A stretch of 64,000 bases of DNA. Origin: an uncultured Lachnospiraceae bacterium. GTDB lineage: Bacteria; Bacillota; Clostridia; Lachnospirales; Lachnospiraceae. The notes below the pieces were generated by a model that ran no database searches, was not told the DNA's origin, and worked only from the letters and a program-made list of their open reading frames with translations. Of this stretch, positions 9,033 through 16,765 are shown one piece after another. The position numbers were made by a program, and so were the translations under genes. How positions within the stretch are numbered: position 1 is the first letter of the stretch; every line of letters begins with the position of its first letter. The stretch covers positions 1 through 64,000 of the forward strand of contig CAKRTC010000009.1 in assembly GCA_934402055.1 (NCBI GenBank), read 5' to 3'.

Positions 9033-10358
9033 ATGAAGCTTTCGGATCATTTTACTATAAAGAGCCTTTTAAAATATACGGCACCTACAATAGCGATGAT
9101 GGTGTTCACCTCTGTATACGGAGTGGTGGACGGGTTTTTTGTATCTAATTTTGCCAGTAAGATGTCTTTTACCGCGCTTAATTTTATTATGCCTGTAGTC
9201 ATGATGCTGAGTGCTACAGGTTTCCTCTTCGGAACCGGAGGCTGCGCACTTATCTCAAAGTACATGGGAGAAGGCCGCGACGATAAGGCCAATCAGATAT
9301 TTACGCAAAATACTGTAAGTTCTTTGATCGTGGGTGTTGTGCTTGCAATAGCCGGATACTTTTTCATGCCGTTTATGTCCGGATTGCTCGGCGCCGAGGG
9401 TGAGCTGCTTACAAAGAGTGTCTTGTACGGAAGGATATTGATGATATCTCTTCCATTATTTGTTATACAGACAGAGTTTCAAACCTTATTTCCTGCAGCC
9501 GAGAAGGCACACCTCGGCTTTTATGTAACTGTTGCCGCAGGAGTATTGAACATGATATTAGATGCTCTGTTTTGCGGAGTATTCAAATGGGGACTTGTCG
9601 GAGCCGCATCAGCAACCGTTATAAGTGAGTGTACCGGAGGCGGACTGTCGCTACTGTATTTTGCAAGCAGATACAACACAAGCAGACTAAGGTTTACCGG
9701 CTTTACGTATGATTTTAGTGCTCTGTTTAAGGTACTTACCAACGGTTCCTCTGAGCTTATGAGCAACATATCAATGTCTCTTGTCGGTATGTTATTTAAT
9801 GTACAGCTGCTCAAATACGCAGGAAGCAACGGAGTTGCGGCCTACGGTGTGATAATGTATGTAAACTTTGTTTTTGTATCGATGTTTATAGGTTATTCGG
9901 TAGGATCTGCGCCGCTTATTTCATACAATCTCGGTGCGGGTAATAAGGAGGAGATGAGCGGGATATTCAGGAAGAGTCTGCTTATCATAGCCTGCGGAGC
10001 AGTATTGATGTTTACAATAGCCAAATTGTTCGGCGGAGGAATAGCTTCTGTATTTGTCGGTTATGATGAAGAGCTTTTAAGAGTCACAAAGAATGCATTC
10101 TCAATATATTCATTTGCCTTCCTTTTTTCAGGCTTCTCAATATATGCGTCTTCATTTTTTACGGCACTTAATGACGGACTCGTTTCAGCTTTGATTTCTT
10201 TCTTAAGGCTGATCGTTTTTGAGGCTTCATCGCTTCTGATACTTCCTTTGATATTCGGAGTGAACGGAATCTGGTCATCAATAGTATTGGCAGAGATTTT
10301 GTCTGTTACCGCGGCATCCTGCTTTGTTGTGGCAAAGCGCAAAAAATACGGATATTAA
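9033..10358 (+). CDS. MATE-family multidrug/Na+ antiporter
   Basis: 441 residues with about 12 predicted TM helices in two related halves. The N-terminal segment SLLKYTAPTIAMMVFTSVYGVVDGFFVS and the later GSSELMSNISMSLVGMLFNVQLLKYAG show the MatE repeats. The family exports cationic drugs or flavins using Na+ or H+. Ribosome binding site AGGAG before the ATG. Single gene between the cstA terminator and a bidirectional terminator. The substrate cannot be told from sequence. Confidence 0.88.
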   Translation: MKLSDHFTIKSLLKYTAPTIAMMVFTSVYGVVDGFFVSNFASKMSFTALNFIMPVVMMLSATGFLFGTGGCALISKYMGEGRDDKANQIFTQNTVSSLIVGVVLAIAGYFFMPFMSGLLGAEGELLTKSVLYGRILMISLPLFVIQTEFQTLFPAAEKAHLGFYVTVAAGVLNMILDALFCGVFKWGLVGAASATVISECTGGGLSLLYFASRYNTSRLRFTGFTYDFSALFKVLTNGSSELMSNISMSLVGMLFNVQLLKYAGSNGVAAYGVIMYVNFVFVSMFIGYSVGSAPLISYNLGAGNKEEMSGIFRKSLLIIACGAVLMFTIAKLFGGGIASVFVGYDEELLRVTKNAFSIYSFAFLFSGFSIYASSFFTALNDGLVSALISFLRLIVFEASSLLILPLIFGVNGIWSSIVLAEILSVTAASCFVVAKRKKYGY

Positions 10359-10555
10359 GTTGTATTGCCTGCAAATTAATGTACCGGATATTTTGTAAAG
10401 GGAAGTCCTTTTTGATATGATACCTATTTGGTATCAAAGACTGCTGATAATATGTATTTTGTTATAAAAATTATAAGTGATATTATAATGGTATCAAGAA
10501 AAGAACATAGTAATTATCCGAGACAGATCGGATAGTTACAAATATCACCCCTATA

Positions 10556-10598
10556 AGGAAACGCACTGTCTCTTCATCCGACAGTGCGTTTCCTTTTT
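10556..10598. terminator. Bidirectional terminator between the MATE gene and the minus-strand surface operon
   Basis: AAGGAAACGCACTGTC (10556-10571 region) and GACAGTGCGTTTCCTT (10580-10595) form a perfect long stem. T-runs follow on the plus strand and A-runs precede it, so it can end both convergent transcripts. Confidence 0.93.
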
Positions 10599-10609
10599 AA
10601 AAAAATCTG

Positions 10610-11842
10610 TTAAATTTTTGCACCGCGTGAATCGACATAGCTTCCGTCGGGAGTATATTCATTGATGTAGAGTGTCCCGTAGCTGCGAAGCTTAAATGAA
10701 TCATATATCCACCTGCCGACCGGCGTTCCTGATATAAGTTTGTACACCCAGCTTGGACCGCTAATATCATTGAGAGTAGCGAAATAATAGGAATTACCGT
10801 CAATGATCTGCCAGCCTGACAGCATGAGTCCGGTAACAGTATCAAGACGGTAATGTTTTCCATCCTGGCTGTCTGTATACCAGCCGGTATCAAGAGAGCC
10901 CAATGAACCGTCGGATACTTCATGCAGGTGATACCATTTCATATCCTTTTGCATATTCCAGCCGGAGTGCATGTATTCCGAATCATCAAAATAAAACCAT
11001 TGAGTTTTGCCTCCTGTGCCGGCATAGCTGTTGTAGATATAATACCAGCCGTTTTTTGCATATTGCTTCTTGTCATCTTTAAACTTCCAAAGCCTGTTTT
11101 CAGCATCAATGCATTCCCAGCTTCCTGATGATAAAAGTGCATCTGCCATAGGGGCGTCATAGCGGTGAATTGATTCGGTGGACTTTTTGCCGGAGGAATT
11201 CCTTCCGGAACCACCCGAGGATGAACTTGTCACCGAACCAACAGAGTCTGTTTGGCTTTTATAATTAGCAACAGAGTCAGGATCCAGACCCTTCCAAGGA
11301 TCATCAAGAGAAAAGTCCGGGGTAACGGCTCCGGTGTCTATGGCTTCGGCTCTGACCGATATCGTTACACCGGCACTCTCAGATCTGTCGAAGTCAGGAA
11401 GTCTGAAGCCGTCTATGGCAAGCAGTGATTCCGAAGGCTTTGCCTTACGCGTAAGGTAGAGGTACTGACCTTTACGCAGCCATTCTTTGCCGGAGTGGAG
11501 CATCTTATCTGTGAACTTGTTGTCTATACCCACAGAGCTTACCGAAGTATGTATGCGTACCCATGCTTCCGAGCCTTTATTATCCACAAGGAGTATAAAG
11601 CCGACTTCTTCTCCGGGCATTACAGGCTTTGAGGTATCGGTATCGACATTTATGGAGATGTCGATAGGTGTTTCATCAGCGGCATACGACGTGATAGTCA
11701 GAGATTGGCATGGTATGCAGTATAAAAATGCTAAAAGAGCGACCGGCAAATATTTTTTGATCTTATCGGAAATTGCTGCGATATTCTTTGAAAAAATAGA
11801 TTTTGCGGTGAAATTCCGTGTAAAAATAGATTTGTATTTCAT
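10610..11842 (-). CDS. Secreted TasA-like protein with C-terminal cell-wall-binding repeats
   Basis: 410 residues. A basic N-terminus and hydrophobic stretch (VALLAFLYCIP...SYAADE) form a signal peptide. Residues about 58-170 resemble the TasA/camelysin beta-sandwich seen in the two neighbours (PGEEVGFILLVDNKGSEAWVRIHTSV, WLRKGQYLYL, a late VTISVRAEAI strand). A Ser/Gly-rich linker (about 195-220) leads to choline/glucan-binding-type repeats with GW and aromatic pairs (NGWYYIYNS, SGWQIIDGNSYYF, DTGWYTDSQDGKHYRL). Such repeats bind wall polymers, so it is the likely anchor or outer partner of the fibre-like proteins upstream. Last gene of a five-gene minus-strand operon, 67 bases after the previous one. 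Ribosome binding site AGGAGAAG. Confidence 0.75.
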   Translation of the reverse strand: MKYKSIFTRNFTAKSIFSKNIAAISDKIKKYLPVALLAFLYCIPCQSLTITSYAADETPIDISINVDTDTSKPVMPGEEVGFILLVDNKGSEAWVRIHTSVSSVGIDNKFTDKMLHSGKEWLRKGQYLYLTRKAKPSESLLAIDGFRLPDFDRSESAGVTISVRAEAIDTGAVTPDFSLDDPWKGLDPDSVANYKSQTDSVGSVTSSSSGGSGRNSSGKKSTESIHRYDAPMADALLSSGSWECIDAENRLWKFKDDKKQYAKNGWYYIYNSYAGTGGKTQWFYFDDSEYMHSGWNMQKDMKWYHLHEVSDGSLGSLDTGWYTDSQDGKHYRLDTVTGLMLSGWQIIDGNSYYFATLNDISGPSWVYKLISGTPVGRWIYDSFKLRSYGTLYINEYTPDGSYVDSRGAKI

Positions 11843-11909
11843 ACAGCTTCTTCTCCTATATCAACCTGTAGGATGGGTTTGTATGTCTTATGAATACCAA
11901 AGAGTATAC

Positions 11910-12515
11910 TCAGCTGAAGAATTTGGCTATTGCGTCCTTATCGGCATCGTCTTTATTTACTCCGACAGAGGAGATCATATAGCCGACAACATCTATAGAG
12001 CCTGAAATACCGTCGGATTCGGCATAATCCGGTACAGAAACCGTTGTGAAAAGCGAAGGCGTTGATGATTTTGCAGCAAGCTCAGAATTGCATCTGTATA
12101 GGTATTTTACCGGAGCCGTATTGCTTCCGTCTGTCTTTTTAACCAAAGACCATTTTGCGGTATCAAAATTAATATTTACCGATTCACGGATACTTTTTGC
12201 GCTTTCATCTTTAAGACGTGCGTTGATGGTGGGAACACTTACCAACAGATAGGCGTAGGAATTATACTCAAGTTTTGAAGTGATCTTAACATCTTTTGTG
12301 AAGCTTGAACGCGGAGTAAGGTCCTTTGCATCTTCGGGATTGAAGCTCTCTTCGACCTTACCGACGGTTTCACCGTTTGAACCGCCGCCCGCTACGATAT
12401 TATAGGTATTTGTTACGGTATCTGTCTTAGCCGAATAGTATGCATAGGCACCGCTTATACCTGCTGCAAGTGCTGTGGTTAAAGCTGCGATCAAAGTAAT
12501 GTTTCTGATTTTCAT
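11910..12515 (-). CDS. SipW-dependent TasA/CalY-like surface protein
   Basis: 201 residues. The signal peptide ends in the SipW-type pattern GAYAYYSAKTDTVTN...N.IVAG. The mature part is an all-beta TasA/camelysin-like domain with the strand SYAYLLVSVPT and a final SGSIDVVGYMI strand. TasA is the secreted amyloid-like fibre subunit of Bacillus biofilms; CalY is its Bacillus cereus relative. Adjacent to a SipW-like peptidase gene (25 bases), which is how such substrates are recognised. It shares its domain with the larger first protein of this operon. Best guess: main structural subunit of an extracellular fibre; the fibre itself is inference. Confidence 0.78.
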   Translation of the reverse strand: MKIRNITLIAALTTALAAGISGAYAYYSAKTDTVTNTYNIVAGGGSNGETVGKVEESFNPEDAKDLTPRSSFTKDVKITSKLEYNSYAYLLVSVPTINARLKDESAKSIRESVNINFDTAKWSLVKKTDGSNTAPVKYLYRCNSELAAKSSTPSLFTTVSVPDYAESDGISGSIDVVGYMISSVGVNKDDADKDAIAKFFS

Positions 12516-12540
12516 GTTGTTGTCTCCTTATGGTAACAAA

Positions 12541-12897
12541 CTAAAATTTAAATAACGGCGGAATGCCTATTATCATTGTTCCTAATATTTCCGATGCCTG
12601 AATTGCTGTGGGGTCGGCAGTGTTGTTGGCATCACCCTTGAAAATGTATCCGTTTTCGCTTTCAGCAATGACTCGGTGAACAACAATGATACCGTTATGT
12701 TTATATGCACATACGGAGCCGATATGCGGCTTTATGAATGCGCAGGTGATGACCAGAGAATCTGTTGGAAGTGTCGGAGCCATGCTTCCGCTCTCAAGAT
12801 ACCTAATGTCGGTACAAAGTATGAACACCGACAGTAAGATGGGAAATATGAGAGTTTTGCTCCTGCCTAAGATATATTTAAATGTCGATTGCTTCAT
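12541..12897 (-). CDS. sipW: SipW-like (ER-type) signal peptidase I
   Basis: 118 residues, short for the family (Bacillus subtilis SipW is about 190). One N-terminal TM helix (LIFPILLSVFILC), then ESGSMAPTL with the catalytic Ser, the VVHRVI box with His in place of the Lys found in ordinary bacterial signal peptidases, and the GDANNTADP box. His at that site marks the ER/archaeal subfamily to which SipW belongs. The usual C-terminal TM helix is missing or reduced. Its start overlaps the stop of the upstream gene (TAATG), and its likely substrates flank it. Confidence 0.85.
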   Translation of the reverse strand: MKQSTFKYILGRSKTLIFPILLSVFILCTDIRYLESGSMAPTLPTDSLVITCAFIKPHIGSVCAYKHNGIIVVHRVIAESENGYIFKGDANNTADPTAIQASEILGTMIIGIPPLFKF

Positions 12898-14003
12898 TAT
12901 GAAATACCTGTTACCGCAAACTCATTTACTGTAGTGTCATAGCGTGTTTTTTCGTATACTGCAGTCGTGGAAACTATATATCCGCAGTCGGAGCACTTTT
13001 TAATAAGGTATCCGGGTGAACTTACGGTGTCATTTACAGAGCTGTTATGAGCTGATGTTGACTGTACATATCCGCATTTTGTGCATGATTTTTGATGTTT
13101 GGAACTATCGATAGACTTGAACATATAATTGTGGGAACAGCTTCCCTGGGACAAAGCAGTGCCTATGCCTGATATTTCTGTAGGAGACATACCGGATATA
13201 CCGTTCGTATAATATTCATAATCTGTTCCTGAATCGGAATAGGTCTGGAACCATAACTTTCTGTCACCGTAATTTATCCAGTTGCGAAGACCGGAAGGAT
13301 CGGTTACGGTTATATAACCGTCAGCAACGGTTCTGCGGCTGTTCATATTGATGCTGTTTAAGGTGACGGTACCGAAATTACTTCTGAAATACCGAGCTCC
13401 TTTGACAGGATCTGATGTGGAGTGACTGTAGCCGTAGGCATCAACATATAAGAGCTCGGCACCTCCGCCTACATTGATCTTCCATAACTTATCAGATACA
13501 CCTATACTAAAACTGAAATGTATTATGATATTTGATCCGTTATAGTAAGAGCTCCATTCATACTTGCTTACATAATTGGATATCTTTTCGGGTTTGATGC
13601 TTATACCGTAGCAAAGATCTGTAGCATAAGGATCAAATCCGAAGCGTGAAAATTCGGTATTCAGTTCTTCACCGATACTGTTAAGCATATCAAGTATGTT
13701 TACATACTCGTCATTATCTGTTTCGCCTTTGTCATATGCTTCATCGGCTCTGTCAAACAATGCGGAATAATCTTCGTAGGCCATGAGACAATAAGTCTTA
13801 CCGTTTGATATGTCGGTCTCACTTTCGGATGGCAGTGCCTTAAGCTCATTAAGTATCTGACAGGCTTCGGATTCAAGCTCGGTATACAGAGATGAATGAA
13901 TATCGGCATAACTTTGCTTTGTTGCGGCTAAGAAGAAACATACAAAGCAGCATATAAATCCCGTGATCAACATAAATATCAGTGGTTTATCATAGCTTTT
14001 CAT
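12897..14003 (-). CDS. Membrane-anchored extracellular protein of unknown function with CxxC repeats
   Basis: 368 residues, not recognised as a known family. The start at 14003 is chosen because GGAGG lies 7 bases upstream; the longer frame would run into the preceding gene. A single N-terminal TM segment (LIFMLITGFICCFVCFFLAATKQ) is followed by a helical stretch (about 32-100) and a beta-rich region with a Gly-rich SFSIGVSD...VGGGAELLYVDAYGYS part. The C-terminus has two CxxC pairs, SCTKCGYVQ and KCSDCGYIV, with a His-containing partner block before each, resembling short zinc-ribbon-like repeats found in surface proteins. Its topology resembles a pilin-assembly pseudopilin or a peptidase partner. 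It overlaps sipW by one base, so both are made together. Confidence 0.6.
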   Translation of the reverse strand: MKSYDKPLIFMLITGFICCFVCFFLAATKQSYADIHSSLYTELESEACQILNELKALPSESETDISNGKTYCLMAYEDYSALFDRADEAYDKGETDNDEYVNILDMLNSIGEELNTEFSRFGFDPYATDLCYGISIKPEKISNYVSKYEWSSYYNGSNIIIHFSFSIGVSDKLWKINVGGGAELLYVDAYGYSHSTSDPVKGARYFRSNFGTVTLNSINMNSRRTVADGYITVTDPSGLRNWINYGDRKLWFQTYSDSGTDYEYYTNGISGMSPTEISGIGTALSQGSCSHNYMFKSIDSSKHQKSCTKCGYVQSTSAHNSSVNDTVSSPGYLIKKCSDCGYIVSTTAVYEKTRYDTTVNEFAVTGIS

Positions 14004-14005
14004 AA

Positions 14006-15151
14006 TCAACCTCCGAGGTGAAATTCTTTTGCGGCAGCTTCGTCGGCTTCGGCTTCGGATATGCAGGCTTCGATAAGCAAAGCATCTATATCTATGGAGT
14101 CGGATATATCGGGACATGAACTAAAAGCCTTTATTTGAAAACCTGACATAAGATCTGTGCTGCGATCGGCATGACGCAGCGAATGATATGGATTTGCTTC
14201 GGTGCTTCCGTGAGCCTTGAGAGGCTTATCATATCTATAGATATATTGAGATTTCTGAGAGTCGGAACCGGCAGGATAAGATTTTATAAGCTTCCAGTGA
14301 GGCGTGATATCAAGCTCTGCAATATCACAGAGACCGGCAGAGCTGTCCGAACTTAAGCCGGCTTCCACAGTCGGAACACTTACTGTCATGTAGGCATAAA
14401 CTGACTTGCTGCTGTGATTTTTGACAGAAGGATCCTTTAAGCATTTATCCCCGGGATTCAATTCGTTACGGTCGGGAATGCCGTTGCCATCCGCATCCGA
14501 GTCAAGAGCTTTGTTCCATCCGGTTTCTATGATGCCGTCAGATTCATCTTCCCATACGGCATAGAGCGTAACTGTAGCTTCATTTTCTGAGGAAAGATTA
14601 TATATAGGCGCTAAAGGAGATAAGAGCCTGCCGGTGCCGTCAGCTTCCAAGCTCCAGCCGAGGAAGAGATGATCCGGATAATCGGCTGTGTAGGCAGGCA
14701 TACTGACGGAAATGCCGTAGCTGCAGCTTATGTCTGCTGGAAGTGTGCCGGTGTCCGTAGCTTTGTCATCCTCAAAATGAACTGTGTAAGTATTTGGAGT
14801 CCATAATGCTGTGAGCTTTATCTGAGTATCACTTGAGATAAGAGTATCACCGCCGGCTGTATCCGGAATCATGTCCCGATTACTTTCATTTCGCCAGCAT
14901 TTAAAATGATAACCCTCTTTGGTAAAGCTGCAGCGCGGAAGGAAAGCTGTTCCTGTCGAGGCTATACTTATACTTGGCATAGTGCCGTTTCCTTCGCCCG
15001 GATCAAATTCAACACTATAAATCTTAGACAGACTGAAGCTGTTGGCAGCCAAGGAGGATTCCGCGCTGTAGAATGCGTAGGTATCGCTGCCGGCTGCAAT
15101 GATCAGGCTTAAACAAAAGCAACACAGCAATAAGTATTTCGGCTTATTCAA
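14006..15151 (-). CDS. SipW-dependent InlB-repeat surface protein with TasA-like C-terminal domain
   Basis: 381 residues from a TTG start at 15151, chosen because AAAGGCAGG sits 6 bases upstream and the signal peptide then begins correctly (basic NKPKY, hydrophobic core, AFYSAESSLAANSFSL, a SipW-type cleavage region). Two InlB B-repeat (Listeria-Bacteroides) units follow: YSVEFDPGEGNG...FKCWRN...LTALW, and YTVHFEDDKATDTG...LFLGWS...TLYAVW. A DSDADGNGIPDRNE segment resembles a calcium-binding thrombospondin-3 type loop. The C-terminal part (about 245-380) repeats the domain of the 201-residue neighbour (SVYAYMTVSVPTVEAG, then WKLIKS...QYIYRYDKPL). Likely an adhesin or tip subunit. First gene of the operon. 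Confidence 0.75.
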   Translation of the reverse strand: MNKPKYLLLCCFCLSLIIAAGSDTYAFYSAESSLAANSFSLSKIYSVEFDPGEGNGTMPSISIASTGTAFLPRCSFTKEGYHFKCWRNESNRDMIPDTAGGDTLISSDTQIKLTALWTPNTYTVHFEDDKATDTGTLPADISCSYGISVSMPAYTADYPDHLFLGWSLEADGTGRLLSPLAPIYNLSSENEATVTLYAVWEDESDGIIETGWNKALDSDADGNGIPDRNELNPGDKCLKDPSVKNHSSKSVYAYMTVSVPTVEAGLSSDSSAGLCDIAELDITPHWKLIKSYPAGSDSQKSQYIYRYDKPLKAHGSTEANPYHSLRHADRSTDLMSGFQIKAFSSCPDISDSIDIDALLIEACISEAEADEAAAKEFHLGG

Positions 15152-15306
15152 TTGTAACCTGCCTTTCCGAAGGAAGACCGTACAGTAATATGCGCAAAGC
15201 TGACTGCTTTGAAATATTGTCAAATATGTGTTTGGGAAAATGAATATAGAAAGCTTGGTGATTAAGCGAAAAATATATCCGGTCACGGATACAAAAACTA
15301 AATGAT

Positions 15307-15346
15307 CTGTGCGCACAGTATACAGGCAGCTCAAATCAAAAGTCAA
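15307..15346 (-). promoter_or_regulatory. Promoter and palindromic operator of the SipW/TasA-like operon
   Basis: On the minus strand: TTGACT (15346-15341), 18 bases, TATACT (15322-15317). The perfect 12-bp palindrome CTGTGCGCACAG (15307-15318) touches the -10 box and would overlap the transcription start, a position typical of repressor sites. The leader to the TTG start is about 155 bases. Confidence 0.6.
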
Positions 15347-15491
15347 CAGAGTTTATGGAAATTTTATAATTTGGTATCGGCTTAAGGCATAAGCTAAGGA
15401 CACAGATATAACTTTTTGTTCTCTATCGTACTTTAATGTGATAAAATCATATACAACATTTTTGTAAATTATTCGGGAGAAGCAGGCTAAA

Positions 15492-16343
15492 ATGAAGAGG
15501 ATACTATCTATACAGGATATATCATGTCTCGGACAATGCTCACTTACCATAGCATTGCCGGTAATATCATCAAGGGGAATCGAGGTCTCCATACTTCCGT
15601 CTGCGCTGATGAGCACTCATACCGGCGGATTCACGGGATATACCTGTCTCGATCTTACCGACGAGATGCCGAAGATAGTAGATCACTGGGTCAGGGAAGG
15701 CATAAGATTCGATGCCATATATACAGGCTATATAGGCGATGCGAGACAGTTTGACATCATCAGACATTGCAAGGAGGTACTGCTTAAGGACGGTGGAAAG
15801 CTGATGGCAGATCCGGCTATGGCAGATAACGGAGTACTGTATTCTGCATTGGATAAATCGATCATTGCAGGTATGCGTGAGCTTCTGAAGGATGCTGATC
15901 TGATAATGCCTAATCTGACAGAGGCTGCCTTTTTGCTTGGAACAGAGTATAAGCAGGATTTTACGCATGAAGAGATCGCAGATATGCTTAAACGTCTTTC
16001 CGATATGGGACCGGCAGAAGTTATCATAACCGGAGCTGTCAACGCAGACGGTAAGATAGGGGCTATGGCGTATAATGCAGCTGACGGAAAGATCACAGAG
16101 TACTATACGAATAAGAAACGCAAGAGCTATCACGGAACAGGAGATATATTTGCGTCAATTATTGTTGCCGACAGACTTAATAACAAGACTATGAAGGAAT
16201 CTCTTAAGGATGCCTGCGAATTCATTTCAAAAAGTATAGAGAAGACACTTCCGGAAAAAGATCACGAGTACGGGGTCTGTTTCGAACAGGTATTAAGAGA
16301 CGAGCGTACCGCAGCCGGAGAGGACGTTTCCATCAGTCTTTAA
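15492..16343 (+). CDS. pdxY: Pyridoxal/pyridoxamine kinase
   Basis: 283 residues of the ribokinase-superfamily PdxK/PdxY group, which phosphorylates pyridoxal, pyridoxine or pyridoxamine with ATP to salvage vitamin B6. Visible signatures are the N-terminal QDISCLGQCSLTIALP, the substrate loop STHTGGFTGYT, and the catalytic anion-hole block YHGTGDIFASIIVA with its Asp. Ribosome binding site GGGAGAAGCAGG 8 bases upstream. It is divergent from the surface operon and is followed by its own terminator. PdxK versus PdxY cannot be decided firmly from sequence. Confidence 0.88.
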   Translation: MKRILSIQDISCLGQCSLTIALPVISSRGIEVSILPSALMSTHTGGFTGYTCLDLTDEMPKIVDHWVREGIRFDAIYTGYIGDARQFDIIRHCKEVLLKDGGKLMADPAMADNGVLYSALDKSIIAGMRELLKDADLIMPNLTEAAFLLGTEYKQDFTHEEIADMLKRLSDMGPAEVIITGAVNADGKIGAMAYNAADGKITEYYTNKKRKSYHGTGDIFASIIVADRLNNKTMKESLKDACEFISKSIEKTLPEKDHEYGVCFEQVLRDERTAAGEDVSISL

Positions 16344-16396
16344 ATCATTTGGATACTCAAAACCGGAATCTCGTTTGAAAATACAAATAAATTTTG

Positions 16397-16420
16397 AGCT
16401 TGCCTTTCGGGGCAAGCTTT
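16397..16420 (+). terminator. Terminator of the pyridoxal kinase gene
   Basis: AGCTTGCC (16397-16404 region), TTTCGG loop, GGCAAGCT, followed by TTGTT. GC-rich stem with a short T-tract. Confidence 0.75.
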
Positions 16421-16765
16421 GTTAATATGCAAAATAAATGAGAGTTCATTCTCATACCGTAAGCTTATCTTCTTAAGAGCAGGACGGGAGTCGCCTCAGT
16501 TGCGGCGGATATACAGATAAAATAAATTACAGATCAAGTTTTATTACAGATAAAATTTTATTAAAGTTCAATTTTTTATTAAAGATCAATTTTTCACACA
16601 ATAATTCATTTTTCAGTTTTACTTCCGATCTGACAGCCGGGTGTATTAATATCGCACATAAACAAAAGTGTCTTTTTGTTATATTTTTCTAAGTTTTTAC
16701 ATTTTCATGTGCAATATCCGAATCAAATAATCACGGCTTATATCGGGATAAATATCGGAGGAATC
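16421..16765. other. AT-rich gap before comM with an 18-bp tandem repeat
   Basis: 345 bases with no gene. TTATTAAAG(T/A)TCAATTTT occurs twice back to back (16558-16575 and 16576-16593), and an ACAGAT(C)AA motif occurs three times just upstream. A small GC-rich hairpin (TCGCC/GGCGGA region, about 16490-16512) precedes this. The comM promoter must lie here but was not pinned down. Confidence 0.5.

Noticed and set aside
14004..14117. Longer start of the CxxC membrane protein
   Set aside because: It would overlap 112 bases of the preceding gene; GGAGG and a proper membrane anchor support 14003.
16558..16594. CRISPR-like repeat
   Set aside because: Only two adjacent 18-bp copies without spacers; it is a small AT-rich tandem repeat.
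16676..16765. 30-residue N-terminal extension of comM
   Set aside because: GGAGGA and the conserved N-terminus place the start at 16766.
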